A stretch of 45,509 nucleotides of DNA, taken from contig DASXMJ010000193.1 in assembly GCA_036495685.1 (NCBI GenBank), positions 1-45,509 on the forward strand, in the 5' to 3' direction. The translations under genes and the position numbers were made by a program. Every line of letters begins with the position of its first letter. The first letter of the stretch is position 1. The notes beneath the pieces were generated by a model. That model was not told the origin of the DNA and ran no database searches. It saw nothing but the letters and a program-made list of their open reading frames with translations. Source of the DNA: Candidatus Binataceae bacterium (GTDB lineage: Bacteria > Desulfobacterota > Binatia > Binatales > Binataceae). This document shows, in pieces, positions 1 through 8,686 of this stretch.

Positions 1-319
1 GTGCCCATTCTTCCCCGGCCTCCACCAGTCTCCGACCGATGCCTCTCCTACGCGCCTCCGCGAGTACGTACCAACCCTCTAGAAATCCGACCGGGGAAGT
101 GGTCGCACCCTCCGCATACTCGCGCAGCCGCACCTCCACAAAACCAAGTGGCTGTCACAAGTCGTCTCGTGCAAGAAATACCGCCCATTTCTCAGGCGCG
201 GCGAGCTGTTGCGCGGTTTCTCGTCGATTCTCTTCGTCGATCATCGGCCATAGCTTGATGCGGAGCTCTCGATACGCCTCGACGTCGCCGACCGCCGCAT
301 CAACTCTGCGAATGCTCAC
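1..319 (-). pseudogene. Aminoglycoside 6'-N-acetyltransferase-like GNAT, nonsense-interrupted and cut by the window edge
   Basis: Reading leftwards from GTG at 319, the frame encodes an N-terminal half typical of AAC(6')-type acetyltransferases, beginning SIRRVDAAVGDVEAYRELR and running to KWAVFLARDDL. An in-frame TGA at 157-155 interrupts it. The same frame then continues QPLGFVEVRLREYAEG, TTSPVGFLEGWYV and RRRGIGRRLVEAGEEWA, the acetyl-CoA binding region with its RRxGxGxxL loop. The family transfers acetyl from acetyl-CoA to the 6'-amino group of aminoglycosides. The gene leaves the window at base 1, so roughly the last third is not seen. The interruption is a substitution-type stop, not a frameshift, because the frame is kept. 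A purine-rich AAGGAG lies about 22 bases before the GTG. The family is clear from sequence; whether it is dead or a sequencing error cannot be told. Confidence 0.72.
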
Positions 320-326
320 TGCAATG

Positions 327-599
327 TTAGATGAGTCCAGCAGTGACTACTCCTTTGCTGATGTTTGACGAAGCTATCCTCTTCGCGTTCGGTCGTTTCA
401 CAGGCCACGGAGACACCTGAGCTTGAGAGTTCCTCGGCGCGTCTAATGCCGACGACAACACTAACGCCGTTGCCGCCGCGAGAAGGATCAGCGAACCGGC
501 GGCGATCGTCTTGCACACACCGACCGCGGTGCTCGTAAGGTCCGCTAGCGGAGCCCCGACCGTGAGGCTCGCCGTAAACATAAACCGAAAACTCGCCAT
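327..599 (-). CDS. Small hydrophobic protein of unknown function (90 aa, low support)
   Basis: I do not recognise this protein. It has a strongly hydrophobic segment at about residues 32-52 (TIAAGSLILLAAATALVLSS), preceded by a mildly hydrophobic N-terminus, so a small membrane or exported protein is possible. The tail is polar and basic. The ribosome site is weak (AAGG about 11 bases before the ATG). Its stop codon lies only seven bases before the GTG of the downstream acetyltransferase remnant, a spacing that would suit translational coupling. No family match is apparent, and an overlapping frame on the same strand is longer but looks like noise. It may not be a real gene. Confidence 0.3.
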   Translation of the reverse strand: MASFRFMFTASLTVGAPLADLTSTAVGVCKTIAAGSLILLAAATALVLSSALDAPRNSQAQVSPWPVKRPNAKRIASSNISKGVVTAGLI

Positions 600-970
600 T
601 ACCCGAATCGCCTTGTTCTAGCCCCCCGAGGCGCGATGCGTGAAGGGAAAAATCACCCAAGAGAAATCGCGAATCAGAAGTGGAGAATATCGTCCTGAGT
701 ACGATGCGAGGGCGACTCTCCACGGTACCATACCCTGCGCTCTCCGAACCGCCTTCCGACGACGAAGAAGTTCCGAATTCCGGGCATAATATCGCGGATC
801 CATGGTATGGTACCGCACTACCTTTTATCTTGTACTACGTCATAGGTCACCTATGCAGAGGTAGGAGGATGGCAGAGCTGACGGGTAGTTAACTGAACCC
901 AAACTCCCTTCCGCAAACGCCCGCGTGACTTTCTTGAAGATGATTGGCAAGCCAGTGTCGGAGGCATCGT
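600..970. other. Gene-free stretch
   Basis: I see no convincing coding frame, repeat or RNA gene here. Short frames on both strands have no recognisable composition or ribosome sites. The stretch separates the leftward acetyltransferase region from the rightward DUF4239 gene and should hold the promoter of the latter, but I cannot point to convincing -35 and -10 boxes. Confidence 0.5.
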
Positions 971-1735
971 ATGGAGGCATTCGTCAGCGACCCGGCCGTT
1001 TTGTTCATTGTGCTTCTAGTGCTCTTCAGCGCAGCGGTAGCATTTGGCGCGGTTATTCTTCGGCGAGTTGTGCCACTTCCCGACGACGAACGGGACAACT
1101 TCAATGTGGTACAGACGGCAACCTTTACCTTGCTCGCGCTGGTCATCGGTTTCAGTCTCTCGATGGCGGTCAGTCGTTATGACCAGCGCAAGAATCTGGA
1201 GGAAGAGGAAGCCAACGCCATCGGTACCGAATACGCACGATCGAATTTGGCGGATGCTTCAGCCAAGGCGCAGATCAAGGCTGCATTGGTGCGATACACC
1301 CGTTTGAGACTGGAAGATTACCAGACGCGGAAATCGCAGGAGCTCGCACGGATCGGACGTGATACTGCAGCTCTCCAATCCGAGCTATGGGAACTCGCAA
1401 CTCAGGTACCCAGGGATAAGCCGACACCTATAGGCGCTATCATCGTCACTGGGATGAACGACGTGCTCAACTCACAAGATTACACTGAGGCGGCACGGAT
1501 CAACCATATCCCCATTGAAGTGTGGTTTCTGATGATCCTGATTGCTCTATTTGGTTGTGTAGTGCAGGGTTACGGGGTCAAAGGGAAAGTTCGGAAAGGC
1601 TTGCTCGTAACTATCTTGCCTGTGACGATCTCGCTGTCGCTTGCGCTGATAGCAGATATTGACAGTCCACGGGCCGGGGTTATTCGCGTTCAACCACAAA
1701 ATCTTGCCAGGCTCCTTCAGTCGCTGCAAAAATGA
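971..1735 (+). CDS. Bestrophin-like (DUF4239) integral membrane protein
   Basis: This 254-residue protein has two hydrophobic helices near the N-terminus (about residues 9-29 and 47-66) and two near the C-terminus (about 183-203 and 212-232), separated by a soluble helical middle. The signature just after the second helix, SMAVSRYDQRKNLEEEEANA, followed by IGTEYARSNL, is the hallmark of the DUF4239 family, which profile searches link to bestrophin-like channels. Ion transport is therefore possible but not demonstrated for the bacterial family. I chose ATG 971 because GGAG lies seven bases upstream; an earlier in-frame ATG at 944 has no ribosome site and would add nine poorly hydrophobic residues. 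It stands alone; the region after it holds only an HslV remnant. Confidence 0.88.
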   Translation: MEAFVSDPAVLFIVLLVLFSAAVAFGAVILRRVVPLPDDERDNFNVVQTATFTLLALVIGFSLSMAVSRYDQRKNLEEEEANAIGTEYARSNLADASAKAQIKAALVRYTRLRLEDYQTRKSQELARIGRDTAALQSELWELATQVPRDKPTPIGAIIVTGMNDVLNSQDYTEAARINHIPIEVWFLMILIALFGCVVQGYGVKGKVRKGLLVTILPVTISLSLALIADIDSPRAGVIRVQPQNLARLLQSLQK

Positions 1736-1880
1736 CCTTCGGCAAGGATGTTCGTCCGGTTTCTCTTTCGGCGATTCGTGTCTTGACCGCCACCTTCTGA
1801 CTGCACTTCCTCGCAATAGGAGAAGAGCGCAACCGTGATCGCTGCACATCGGACAATCGCGGTCCTCAACTCGGCTCAGA

Positions 1881-2030
1881 GACAGTGGTTGGAACTATGC
1901 GCCCTCGACGGCGCGCGTTCTGATCGGTTTCGCCTAGGATCTCAGGCGCCAGATCGGAGAAGACGTCGTGAAGATCGCTGCCGAAATCTGCGTCTACACC
2001 AACGATCAGTCTGTGATCGAAGAAATGTAG
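1881..2030 (+). pseudogene. hslV: Remnant of the C-terminus of HslV (ATP-dependent protease subunit)
   Basis: The frame from 1881 reads DSGWNYAPSTARVLIGFA, then a TAG at 1935-1937, then DLRRQIGEDVVKIAAEICVY followed by TNDQSVIEEM and a final TAG at 2028-2030. This matches the end of HslV (GSGGNYALAAARALL...ARQIAEDAVKIAAEICIYTN), the threonine peptidase of the HslUV complex. Only about 50 codons survive. The catalytic N-terminal threonine region is absent, and residues just upstream (from about 1835) resemble HslV only weakly. No hslU follows; the next gene is a CoA-transferase. The in-frame TAG, the missing 5' two thirds and the lack of hslU all indicate a genuine gene relic. A functional hslV may exist elsewhere in the genome. 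Confidence 0.8.
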
Positions 2031-2129
2031 CGCCAAGCAAAACGCGAATAATGCGGCTCGACCCTTTGAGGCTTCGCCGAGCTCATGCTAGACGGCGCGA
2101 GGGCCTTCCGCTTCAGAGGAGCATAGCCG

Positions 2130-3359
2130 ATGGCTGATTCGTCGAAGCGTGGAATCTTTTCCGGTCTCCGCATCCTAGACCTCACGCAGTATGTTGCCGG
2201 GCCGCTGGCATGCAAGTTGATGTCGGATCTCGGCGCCGAAGTAATCAAGCTCGAGCTTGCTCCGCGCGGTGACATGATGCGCTATTACGGACTGCCCGAA
2301 GGGCAGTGTACGGTCTTTCTCGACGAGAACCGCGGCAAGCGCAGCGTCGGCCTCGACCTCAAACGGCCCGAAGGGGCCGATCTGATGCGTGATCTCGTGC
2401 GCGGCGCCGACGTCCTTGTCGAGAATTGGACCCCCGGCGTCCTGGCCAAGTATGGTGTTAGCTACGAGGCCCTGCATCCTCTGAATGCGCAGCTCATCAT
2501 GTGCTCGCTCTCGGGCTTTGGTCAGACGGGTCCGAACGCGAGCAAGCAGGGCAACGATCTTATCGCACTGGCGGCCAGCGGCCTTCTCAATATGGTCGGA
2601 TACGCTGATGGCTCACCGCTCTATCCAGGGGGCGGAACCCTTGCCGACAGTATTGGGGGTGTCCACATCTTCGCCGCGGTCTCGGCTGCGCTCTATCATC
2701 GCGAACGCACCGGGCGAGGACAGTATATCGACCTCGCGCTGACCGATACGCTGATCCACCTCACCAGTTCGCTTATCACGACCCGCAGCTTTCTCGGCCC
2801 AAGCTATCACCCGATGCGCACGGGTGCTCATCTTGTCAGCCTGACGCCATGCGGCATCTTCAAAGCGCGTGACGGTTACATCGCACTTACGGTGCTGATT
2901 CACCAATTCGAAACATTCGCGACGCTGATGGGCAGGCCGGAGCTTGCGACCGATCCGCGCTTCGATACCTCTGACCGTCGCAACGCCAATCGGCTTGAGC
3001 TCATCCGGATCGTCGAGGAATGGCTGCAATCCTTCCCCACCCGCGACGAACCGATCGCCCTGATCCAGAAGGCGCATATCCTCTGCACGCCGGTGCTTGA
3101 TACGGAGGGCGTTATGAACGATCCGCACAACCTCGCGCGGAACACGCTGCAGGAGATCGAACAGCCGGGCGTCGGAACTCTCAAGTTACCGAAAGCCCCG
3201 TTTCGTTTCTCGGATTCAATAGTCGAGGTTAACGGACCCGCCCCATCGCTTGGCGCGGACAATGAATGGGTCCTGCGCGAAGTCCTGGGGTACTCTAAAG
3301 AAAAAATCGAGCAACTAACCCGCGCCGGGATCCTGTTCAGCGCTGGCAAAGATTCGTGA
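2130..3359 (+). CDS. CaiB/BaiF (class III) CoA-transferase
   Basis: This 409-residue protein has the usual length and layout of class III CoA-transferases, which move CoA between organic acids through an enzyme-bound aspartyl-CoA anhydride. Recognisable segments are the N-terminal GLRILDLTQYVAGPLACKLM and DLGAEVIKLE, FLDENRGKRSVGLDLK near residues 63-78, VENWTPGV near 97, and GRGQYIDLALTDTL near 196-208. In the last, Asp206 corresponds to the catalytic aspartate of formyl-CoA transferase. The ATG follows a clear purine-rich site (AGAGGAG, about eight bases upstream). It stands alone, with relics on both sides, so the substrate cannot be read from context. Given the acyl-CoA and amidohydrolase genes in the window, activation of a carboxylic acid for breakdown is a reasonable guess. 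Confidence 0.93.
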   Translation: MADSSKRGIFSGLRILDLTQYVAGPLACKLMSDLGAEVIKLELAPRGDMMRYYGLPEGQCTVFLDENRGKRSVGLDLKRPEGADLMRDLVRGADVLVENWTPGVLAKYGVSYEALHPLNAQLIMCSLSGFGQTGPNASKQGNDLIALAASGLLNMVGYADGSPLYPGGGTLADSIGGVHIFAAVSAALYHRERTGRGQYIDLALTDTLIHLTSSLITTRSFLGPSYHPMRTGAHLVSLTPCGIFKARDGYIALTVLIHQFETFATLMGRPELATDPRFDTSDRRNANRLELIRIVEEWLQSFPTRDEPIALIQKAHILCTPVLDTEGVMNDPHNLARNTLQEIEQPGVGTLKLPKAPFRFSDSIVEVNGPAPSLGADNEWVLREVLGYSKEKIEQLTRAGILFSAGKDS

Positions 3360-3639
3360 CCCGCAAATACTTAGGGCCGGGGAGATCTCAAAGTACAGGC
3401 GCGCTACGCAGGCCGAAGACGGTGCCAGAGGCGAGACAGAACCTCCCTCTAGGAGCGACTGGGGCAGTCCCCACCTTGTTTCGGCACAAGCCGACCGCAA
3501 TCATCGGCGCCCGAGAGGGCATTCCCCAGGGTTCCAGCGCACCCGAAACCCGGTGCCATTCCGGCATCCTCTCTTGGAATCAAGCAAGTACTAGCGGCCA
3601 ATCGATAGATAGTGTTCACAACGGTGGCAACCTGGTCAC

Positions 3640-3777
3640 TCTGAGGCGGATGCCCACACTCGTCGCGTTCGTTCCAAGCAACGCATCGCGGACACAGGGT
3701 GTGCGAGCAGGGCGGCGCATTTCGCGCAAAACTCGCGCCCCTCTCGATTTTTCAATTCCGCACTTTGCGCACTTCAT
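3640..3777 (-). pseudogene. Frameshifted N-terminus of a double zinc-ribbon (cyclase-type) protein
   Basis: From ATG 3777 leftwards the frame starts MKCAKCGIE, then loses register at a T5 run (3748-3752 on the given strand). Shifting by one base gives NREGREFCAKCAALLAH, completing a CxxC...CxxC zinc ribbon. A further shift gives LCPRCVAWNERDECGHPP, a damaged second ribbon. The same arrangement (two ribbons at the very start) opens the cyclase gene at 25171. No cyclase domain can be followed further left, so the gene is truncated as well as frameshifted. Its ATG overlaps the stop codon of the tail fragment just upstream, so the two were once adjacent genes in one operon. The left limit is approximate. 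Confidence 0.62.
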
Positions 3778-3923
3778 TTGCTCAGGTGGTCGCGCAGCGC
3801 CTTGACATCTTTCAGATCGGCGGTCTCGAAACTCTCGATGAACTAGCTGTAGATCTCGGCGGGCATCTTGCGTGCCTTGTCGCGGCGACACTCAAATTCC
3901 GTACTCGTCTCCGGATCAGCCAT
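3774..3923 (-). pseudogene. C-terminal tail remnant of a cyclase/ATPase/TPR-type protein
   Basis: Reading leftwards from 3923 the frame gives MADPETSTEFECRRDKARK, then MPAEIYS, an in-frame TAG (3845-3843), then FIESFETADLKDVKALRDHL, then SK and a TGA at 3776-3774. This closely resembles the end of the intact protein at 26160-28562, where IYNWFTEGFDTADVKDAKAL occupies the same place just before the C-terminus. It is too short to be functional and is interrupted, so it is a relic. The upstream part cannot be aligned with confidence and ATG 3923 may be accidental. The TGA overlaps the ATG of the zinc-ribbon relic, preserving an old gene junction. Confidence 0.62.
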
Positions 3924-4047
3924 CTCGGCCGTGGTCGCGCTAGTCCCTGGAACGTTCTTTTCGACCTAGCACAGCAGCTCCCTGCGGAAGGCTTAGTCTT
4001 CCGGCCCGACGTTGAAATCGGTAGCTGAACCTCTACGCTGCCAACAG

Positions 4048-5091
4048 TTAACGCCGGAATTGTGGGATGACCCTGGTGGCGAAACGCTCCATCGAAGCAC
4101 GCAGATCGCTCTGCGGCAGACCGCCGAGATCCATGTATACCCAGAAATGGGTCACACCGTACTGCTCTTGCATGAGTGAGACGCGATCGACGCATTGTTG
4201 CGCGTCACCGCACATGACCTGGTCCGGATACATCCGCTTCCAGGTCACTTGCTGAAAAGCTTCAGCGGATCGTCGCCAGGCTTTGTAATCTCCGCTGGTG
4301 TACTCGTTGGGACTAATCAGCCCATTCACGAAATGGAGGTAACGCATGTAGTGATCGGCCCACTTGCGTTCCGCCAGCGCGGGAGTCTCATCGATGAAGC
4401 TGTGGTAACCCGACACGATTTCGGGATGCCCACGAAACCCGGAATTCTTCAGTGTCTCCTTGTAGAGCGCGACGTTATCCTTGAGCCGCTGGCGCGATTG
4501 GAAGAAGGGCGCGAGCATCAGCGAATGACCCCGCTTGCCGGCCGCGACAAATGATTCCTCGCTCGCCGCGGCAGCCATGAAGACCGGTGGTGCAGGTTTC
4601 TGCAACGGTCGGGGCAGAATCGTGATGTTGTTCGCGTTGTAGAACTTCCCCGAATAGGAAAATTTCGTTTGCCTCCACGAGCCCTCGATAATATCGAGGC
4701 ATTCGTCGAAGCGACCGCGGCTCTCATCCATCGATTGGTTGAAGCCGTCGTACGTCGACTTGATAAAGCCGCGGCCGACGCCGAGATCAAGGCGGCCGCC
4801 ACTAATGAGATCAACCAGCGCATAATCCTCAGCCAAACGGATCGGATCGTGATGGGGCAGCAGCACGATCGCCGTGCCGATACGCATTTTCCGGGTACGT
4901 TGCGCGATCGCGCCGGCGATAATCTGTGGCGCAGGGCAGATGTAGCGGCAGAAGTGATGCTCGCCGATCCAGATCGAATCGAAGCCCAACTCTTCCGCGT
5001 AGCTGACCTCGTCGAAGAAGTTCTTGTAGTACTGCTCCTCGGTACACTCCTCAGCGTATTGATCGAAGAGTGTCAGCAGACCGAATTTCAT
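4048..5091 (-). CDS. LLM-class (luciferase-like) flavin-dependent monooxygenase
   Basis: This 347-residue TIM-barrel protein belongs to the bacterial luciferase superfamily, which uses reduced FMN or F420 to oxidise small organic molecules. Visible signatures are the N-terminal MKFGLLTLFDQ strand, YAEELGFDSIWIGEHHF (about 31-47), the IGTAIVLLPHHDPIRLAEDY segment that shapes the flavin pocket, SGGRLDLGVGRGF (about 97-109) and the RPLQKPAPPVFMAAA stretch. The ATG is preceded by GGAGGAG six bases upstream, an excellent ribosome site. It is alone on its strand, between the broken Sel1 gene and the relics at 3.8 kb. Substrate and cofactor are unknown. The EHHF motif is closer to the FMN/luciferase branch than to typical F420 enzymes, but that is only a suggestion. 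Confidence 0.92.
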   Translation of the reverse strand: MKFGLLTLFDQYAEECTEEQYYKNFFDEVSYAEELGFDSIWIGEHHFCRYICPAPQIIAGAIAQRTRKMRIGTAIVLLPHHDPIRLAEDYALVDLISGGRLDLGVGRGFIKSTYDGFNQSMDESRGRFDECLDIIEGSWRQTKFSYSGKFYNANNITILPRPLQKPAPPVFMAAAASEESFVAAGKRGHSLMLAPFFQSRQRLKDNVALYKETLKNSGFRGHPEIVSGYHSFIDETPALAERKWADHYMRYLHFVNGLISPNEYTSGDYKAWRRSAEAFQQVTWKRMYPDQVMCGDAQQCVDRVSLMQEQYGVTHFWVYMDLGGLPQSDLRASMERFATRVIPQFRR

Positions 5092-5301
5092 CGCAGCTCC
5101 TCCAGCGTTACGCTCTCGTCTCGACCTCGCGCCGGCCCTCGGCCATGATCGTCACGAAGCCTCTTTTGAGTAGTAGTTCTGCCAAGCTCAGTTCTTTCAG
5201 CAGCGTCTTTCGCTTCTTTCAAGTCAAGTCCGCAGTATCTGACTCAGTCGAGCGCGACGAAATCGTATTCGACGATGCCCTGCAGGACCGGGAACTTTGC
5301 G

Positions 5302-7218
5302 TTACTCTCGTCGCTGGGCTTTCGAACCTTTGTCGAGTCGCTCGAGCTGCGCCTTCGCGTAACTGTCGCCGAGGTCGGCAGACTTTTGATACAGCCCCCT
5401 CGCCGCCACGAGATCCTTGGGAAGGCCCATTCTGTTCTCATACATAAGCGCTAGCAATAACATTCCTTTGGAGTTGTTCGCTTCGGTGGCCTTTCGGCCG
5501 AGATCAACTGCCCTCTGGTAGTCTTTAGACAGGCCGCCCCTCCCTTGCAGATAGAATACCGCCAAGTCGACCATCGCCTGGGGTCGCGCGCGTCAGCGGC
5601 TTTTCGATACCAGCGTGCAGCCTCTATATCATTCGGAGGGAAACCACCCTGACCCTTCTGGTTCATGAAACCGAGCTGCGTCATTGCGCCCGTGTTTCCC
5701 GCCGCAGCTGCCCGCTCGAAATAGGGTAGCGCCTTCGAGTATTCTTGCCGGTTGTAGAGCTCCAGCGCTTTCCGCTCGTCCGCACCACCAGCAACTTCTA
5801 TGTCGCGAAGCACAGGAATGGCGGGACGAAAGGCCAATGCGGAATACAGTACTCCGAAAATCGCGGCTAGCCCCCAAGCCTGGGTTTTCGACCAAGGACG
5901 CCTCGCGGGCGGGGCCGAGATAGCTGGCGCTGCCTGGGAATCGAGCTTTGGGGTATCGAGCTCCGGTTTCGGCGGCGGATTGAGCCGTTCAGCTGGGTAG
6001 CCGCGGGTTTCGATCAAGCGCGTGCGCACCGGTTCGACATAGTCCAGAGGTGAGTTCGCTCCGCGGGCAACGATCACACCTTCGCCAGAATCGTCAAAAG
6101 TGACTACCGCACCTGGACCGGGGTTGGCGGGCAGCCGGTAGCCGAGGGCGCCCAGGGTTTCAGAGAAGCTCCGCCAAGTAACCGGGCGAACTCCCTTCAG
6201 AAACGCGACTAGTCCGTAGAACGCGTCGGTCGCCGTGTTGCCGGCGCTGGGTGGACGCGTCAGGATGAATAGCTTCTGGTGAAGCCCTTCGCCGCGGAGG
6301 TACTCGAATTCCCAACGTAGATTGTCCGAACCGGCTGGTTCAGCCACGATGCAAGACGATCTTTAGCTAGCCGCGACAGATGATCCTTCCGTCCGTGTCC
6401 GTCGCATAGGTCCGAACCGCCTCCTCGGGCAGCGTATCGTCTTCTGGATTGCCGAGGGCGCAGAACGGGCCGATGCGAGCCTCAAGCGCGTCGGTGAAGT
6501 AGTCTTCAAATCGAATACCCACTGTGGGATCGTCATCCGAAGCGTCTTCGCGAAAATCCATGTTTATCACAAATAGTTGGAAGCCCCTGGCGTATTGGCC
6601 ATATTGCGACTTCGGGCCGCTGACGAAGAACTCGGACTCTTGGTTAAACGGACGGAGGTAGAGCACTGGTTGTCGAGGATCCGTCTGTGCGACCTCCTCG
6701 AGCGACTTGGCTGCACTCACGCGCCGGCAACACATAGATAAGGTATCCGCCAAAGACGATGGCGAAGCCCAGTACCCCTAGCGAATCGGGGCTACTGAGC
6801 TGGGCGCCTTGCCAATGGCCCACGAGATAAAAGAGTAAACACAGACCAGTACCCCTACCGCGATCAAGGCCCATCCAGTTGTGACGAACGGAAAGCGCGG
6901 CCGTCGTCGGCCGAAGACCCGAGGATTGCGCTTAGGCATGACGCTAATGAGAAACCTTATGACGAGGGCCGTGCCGAGGACTGCACCCCAGAAAAGCACG
7001 AACGGGACCGCTAAAGACCGCGGGGGCAACTTCCCAATCAGTTTGTAAGCGGCCAAGATGCCCGCCGCACTTCCGACCAAAGAGACGAGCGCGGCGGAGG
7101 GAGCGCGATAGCCTTTACGGCGCGCTCGCAGATAGCCAGCAACAAGGAGCGCAGGAATTAGAAGAGCAACCAGTAGAATGGTTGCGAAGAAGCCGATGAA
7201 AACGAGCACATCCTTCAT
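5302..7218 (-). pseudogene. Multi-pass membrane protein with Sel1-like repeats, broken by about five frameshifts
   Basis: Joining three frames gives one protein of about 640 residues. It has four to five N-terminal helices (starting VLVFIGFFATILLVALLIP), then a cytoplasmic domain with PVLYLRPF and CALGNPEDDTLPEEAVRTYA. This continues as KDHLSRLAKD, then CIVAEPAGSDNLRWEFEYL, a layout I know from uncharacterised bacterial membrane proteins with an RSFR-type domain. After a further helix (AWGLAAIFGVLYSALAF) come Sel1 repeats, for example AGNTGAMTQLGFMNQKGQGG and KGMLLLALMYENRMGLPKDL. Register is lost near 6790-6800, 6715-6730, 6389-6392, 6356-6361 and at the G4 run 5580-5583. Sel1 repeats usually scaffold signalling complexes. 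Five breaks in one gene beside intact neighbours argue for decay, although single-base indels could also be consensus errors. Confidence 0.7.
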
Positions 7219-8150
7219 CGGAATTTCTCACGATGGATTTGCCCCTATCGCATTGCCATGGGAGTCGCAAGACGGAGGAATCGAAGGTGCCAGTCGGTAC
7301 GCTGCTGTCTAACGACTCCGGTCTGGGCAAGCCTTCACGCGTTGCCCAGTACGAAGCATAATTCGCTATTGCGTCAACGCGCCTGTCAACAAATCTGGAT
7401 ATTCGCGGTCGCTTATCGACACCCCGATCAGTGGCCTCCGTTGCTTCCACACTGGTTCGCGAGCTCGAATCGCTCTGCATCGCGATTGCGCGCGGGCGGC
7501 GGCAGGCAGGCAAGGCGACCATCCATCGCAGGCTGACCTGTTATACGAGATTGGCGAGCGCCAGCGATCAGCGACAGAGGTGGAAGCCAAGCGACCATTG
7601 ATTTCAAATACCTTGGCCTCAATTTTAGTGGGTAGAAGGGGAGAGCAGGGGACCGAGACCAAATTATCGGTTCTAGTGTGAGATGGGCAGACTCTCGCTC
7701 GCAACCCAACCGCTATCTCGCGGGGCAAATGGGGGATTTCTTGAGTCAGTGAAACCCCGTAGTGATCAGGGCAAGAATCGCGACCGGTGTTCCCAACAGG
7801 CGACGTAGAAAGAACACCGTCTGCTCTCCTCTGCGGCTAACTATTTCGACGACGAACCCTTCCGCCAGCTTCTGTGACATACCATCCATTGCCAACCGCA
7901 CAGGTGTCAGTTTTGGACTCAATGTTTTGGTGGCCGCGAAATCTAGGGTTGGCGATTGATGGGCCTCAGCGCCGTTTCAGGCGCTTCCCAACTTAATATG
8001 GTCTAGGGTCTGTGCCATCGGCCTAGGCTTGGCTCGAACAGATTTTCCAATGGCGACCCGCTCTGGTGGATACCTATCGCTTTGGATATGGTTCTTCGCA
8101 GTCACGCCCCGTACTCTAATTTAGGGGACGGTCGCGGAGGTGCTGTGCCT
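7219..8150. other. Gene-free stretch of about 0.9 kb
   Basis: I find no frame on either strand with recognisable protein sequence, and no RNA gene, long repeat or mobile element end. It lies between the 5' end of the leftward Sel1 pseudogene and the rightward DUF4231 gene, so promoters for both are expected here. Its size is unusual for this otherwise compact window and is compatible with fully decayed coding sequence. Confidence 0.5.
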
Positions 8151-8619
8151 ATGGCAGTGTTGCCGCCCGCCAACGATCCGACCCTTGAACGACTCGAGGA
8201 TCAAATTAAACTGGTACGACCACAAGGGTGCACAGCAGAAGAGATACTTCAATATCTTAAAGATCGTCACCATAGTAGCCGCTGCGACCATACCTTTTCT
8301 GACGACCGTGCCGATGGAAGCGAAGCTTAGCCAGACGATCACCGCTGCGCTAGGCGCCGCAATCGTGGTGATTGAGGGAATTCAACAACTTTACCAACTG
8401 CAAACCAATTGGATACTTTACCGATCGACGTCCGAGAGTTTGAGGCACGAGAAGTTTCTGTTTCTTGGACATGCCGGCCCTTACGCTGTAGCTCAGGACG
8501 CGCACTCTCTGCTCGCCGAAAGAATCGAATCGTTGGTGTCGCAGGAGCACGCAAAGTGGGCAAGTGGCCAACAGATGCCTCCGCAAGGCGCACCCTCCGA
8601 TTCGTTGGCGAGGACGTGA
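8151..8619 (+). CDS. DUF4231 membrane protein, 5' end out of frame
   Basis: The body, from NWYDHKGAQQKRYFNILKIV onward, is a clear DUF4231 protein: two hydrophobic helices (IVAAATIPFLTTVP and TAALGAAIVVIEGIQQL), then NWILYRSTSESLRHEKFLFL, HAGPYA and LLAERIESLVSQEHAKW. Such small two-helix proteins are related to the SLATT group, proposed as pore-forming partners in nucleotide-signal systems; function here is unproven. The natural N-terminus, MAVLPPANDPTLERLEDQI, starts at ATG 8151 (GGAGG about ten bases upstream) in a different frame from the body. The change occurs at the AAA run 8208-8210, where one A fewer would restore QINWYD. The body frame by itself is open from ATG 8140. So the gene is either freshly frameshifted or has a one-base consensus error. 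Confidence 0.78.
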
Positions 8620-8686
8620 GTATCGGGCAGACCGCAAAATTCAGGAGCTTCGAGAGAACAATAAGACCTGCCTGCGGGAGGGCGAC

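Noticed and set aside
3356..3805. 150-codon frame on the plus strand after the CoA-transferase
   Set aside because: Low-complexity composition, and the zinc-ribbon relic on the opposite strand explains part of the interval.
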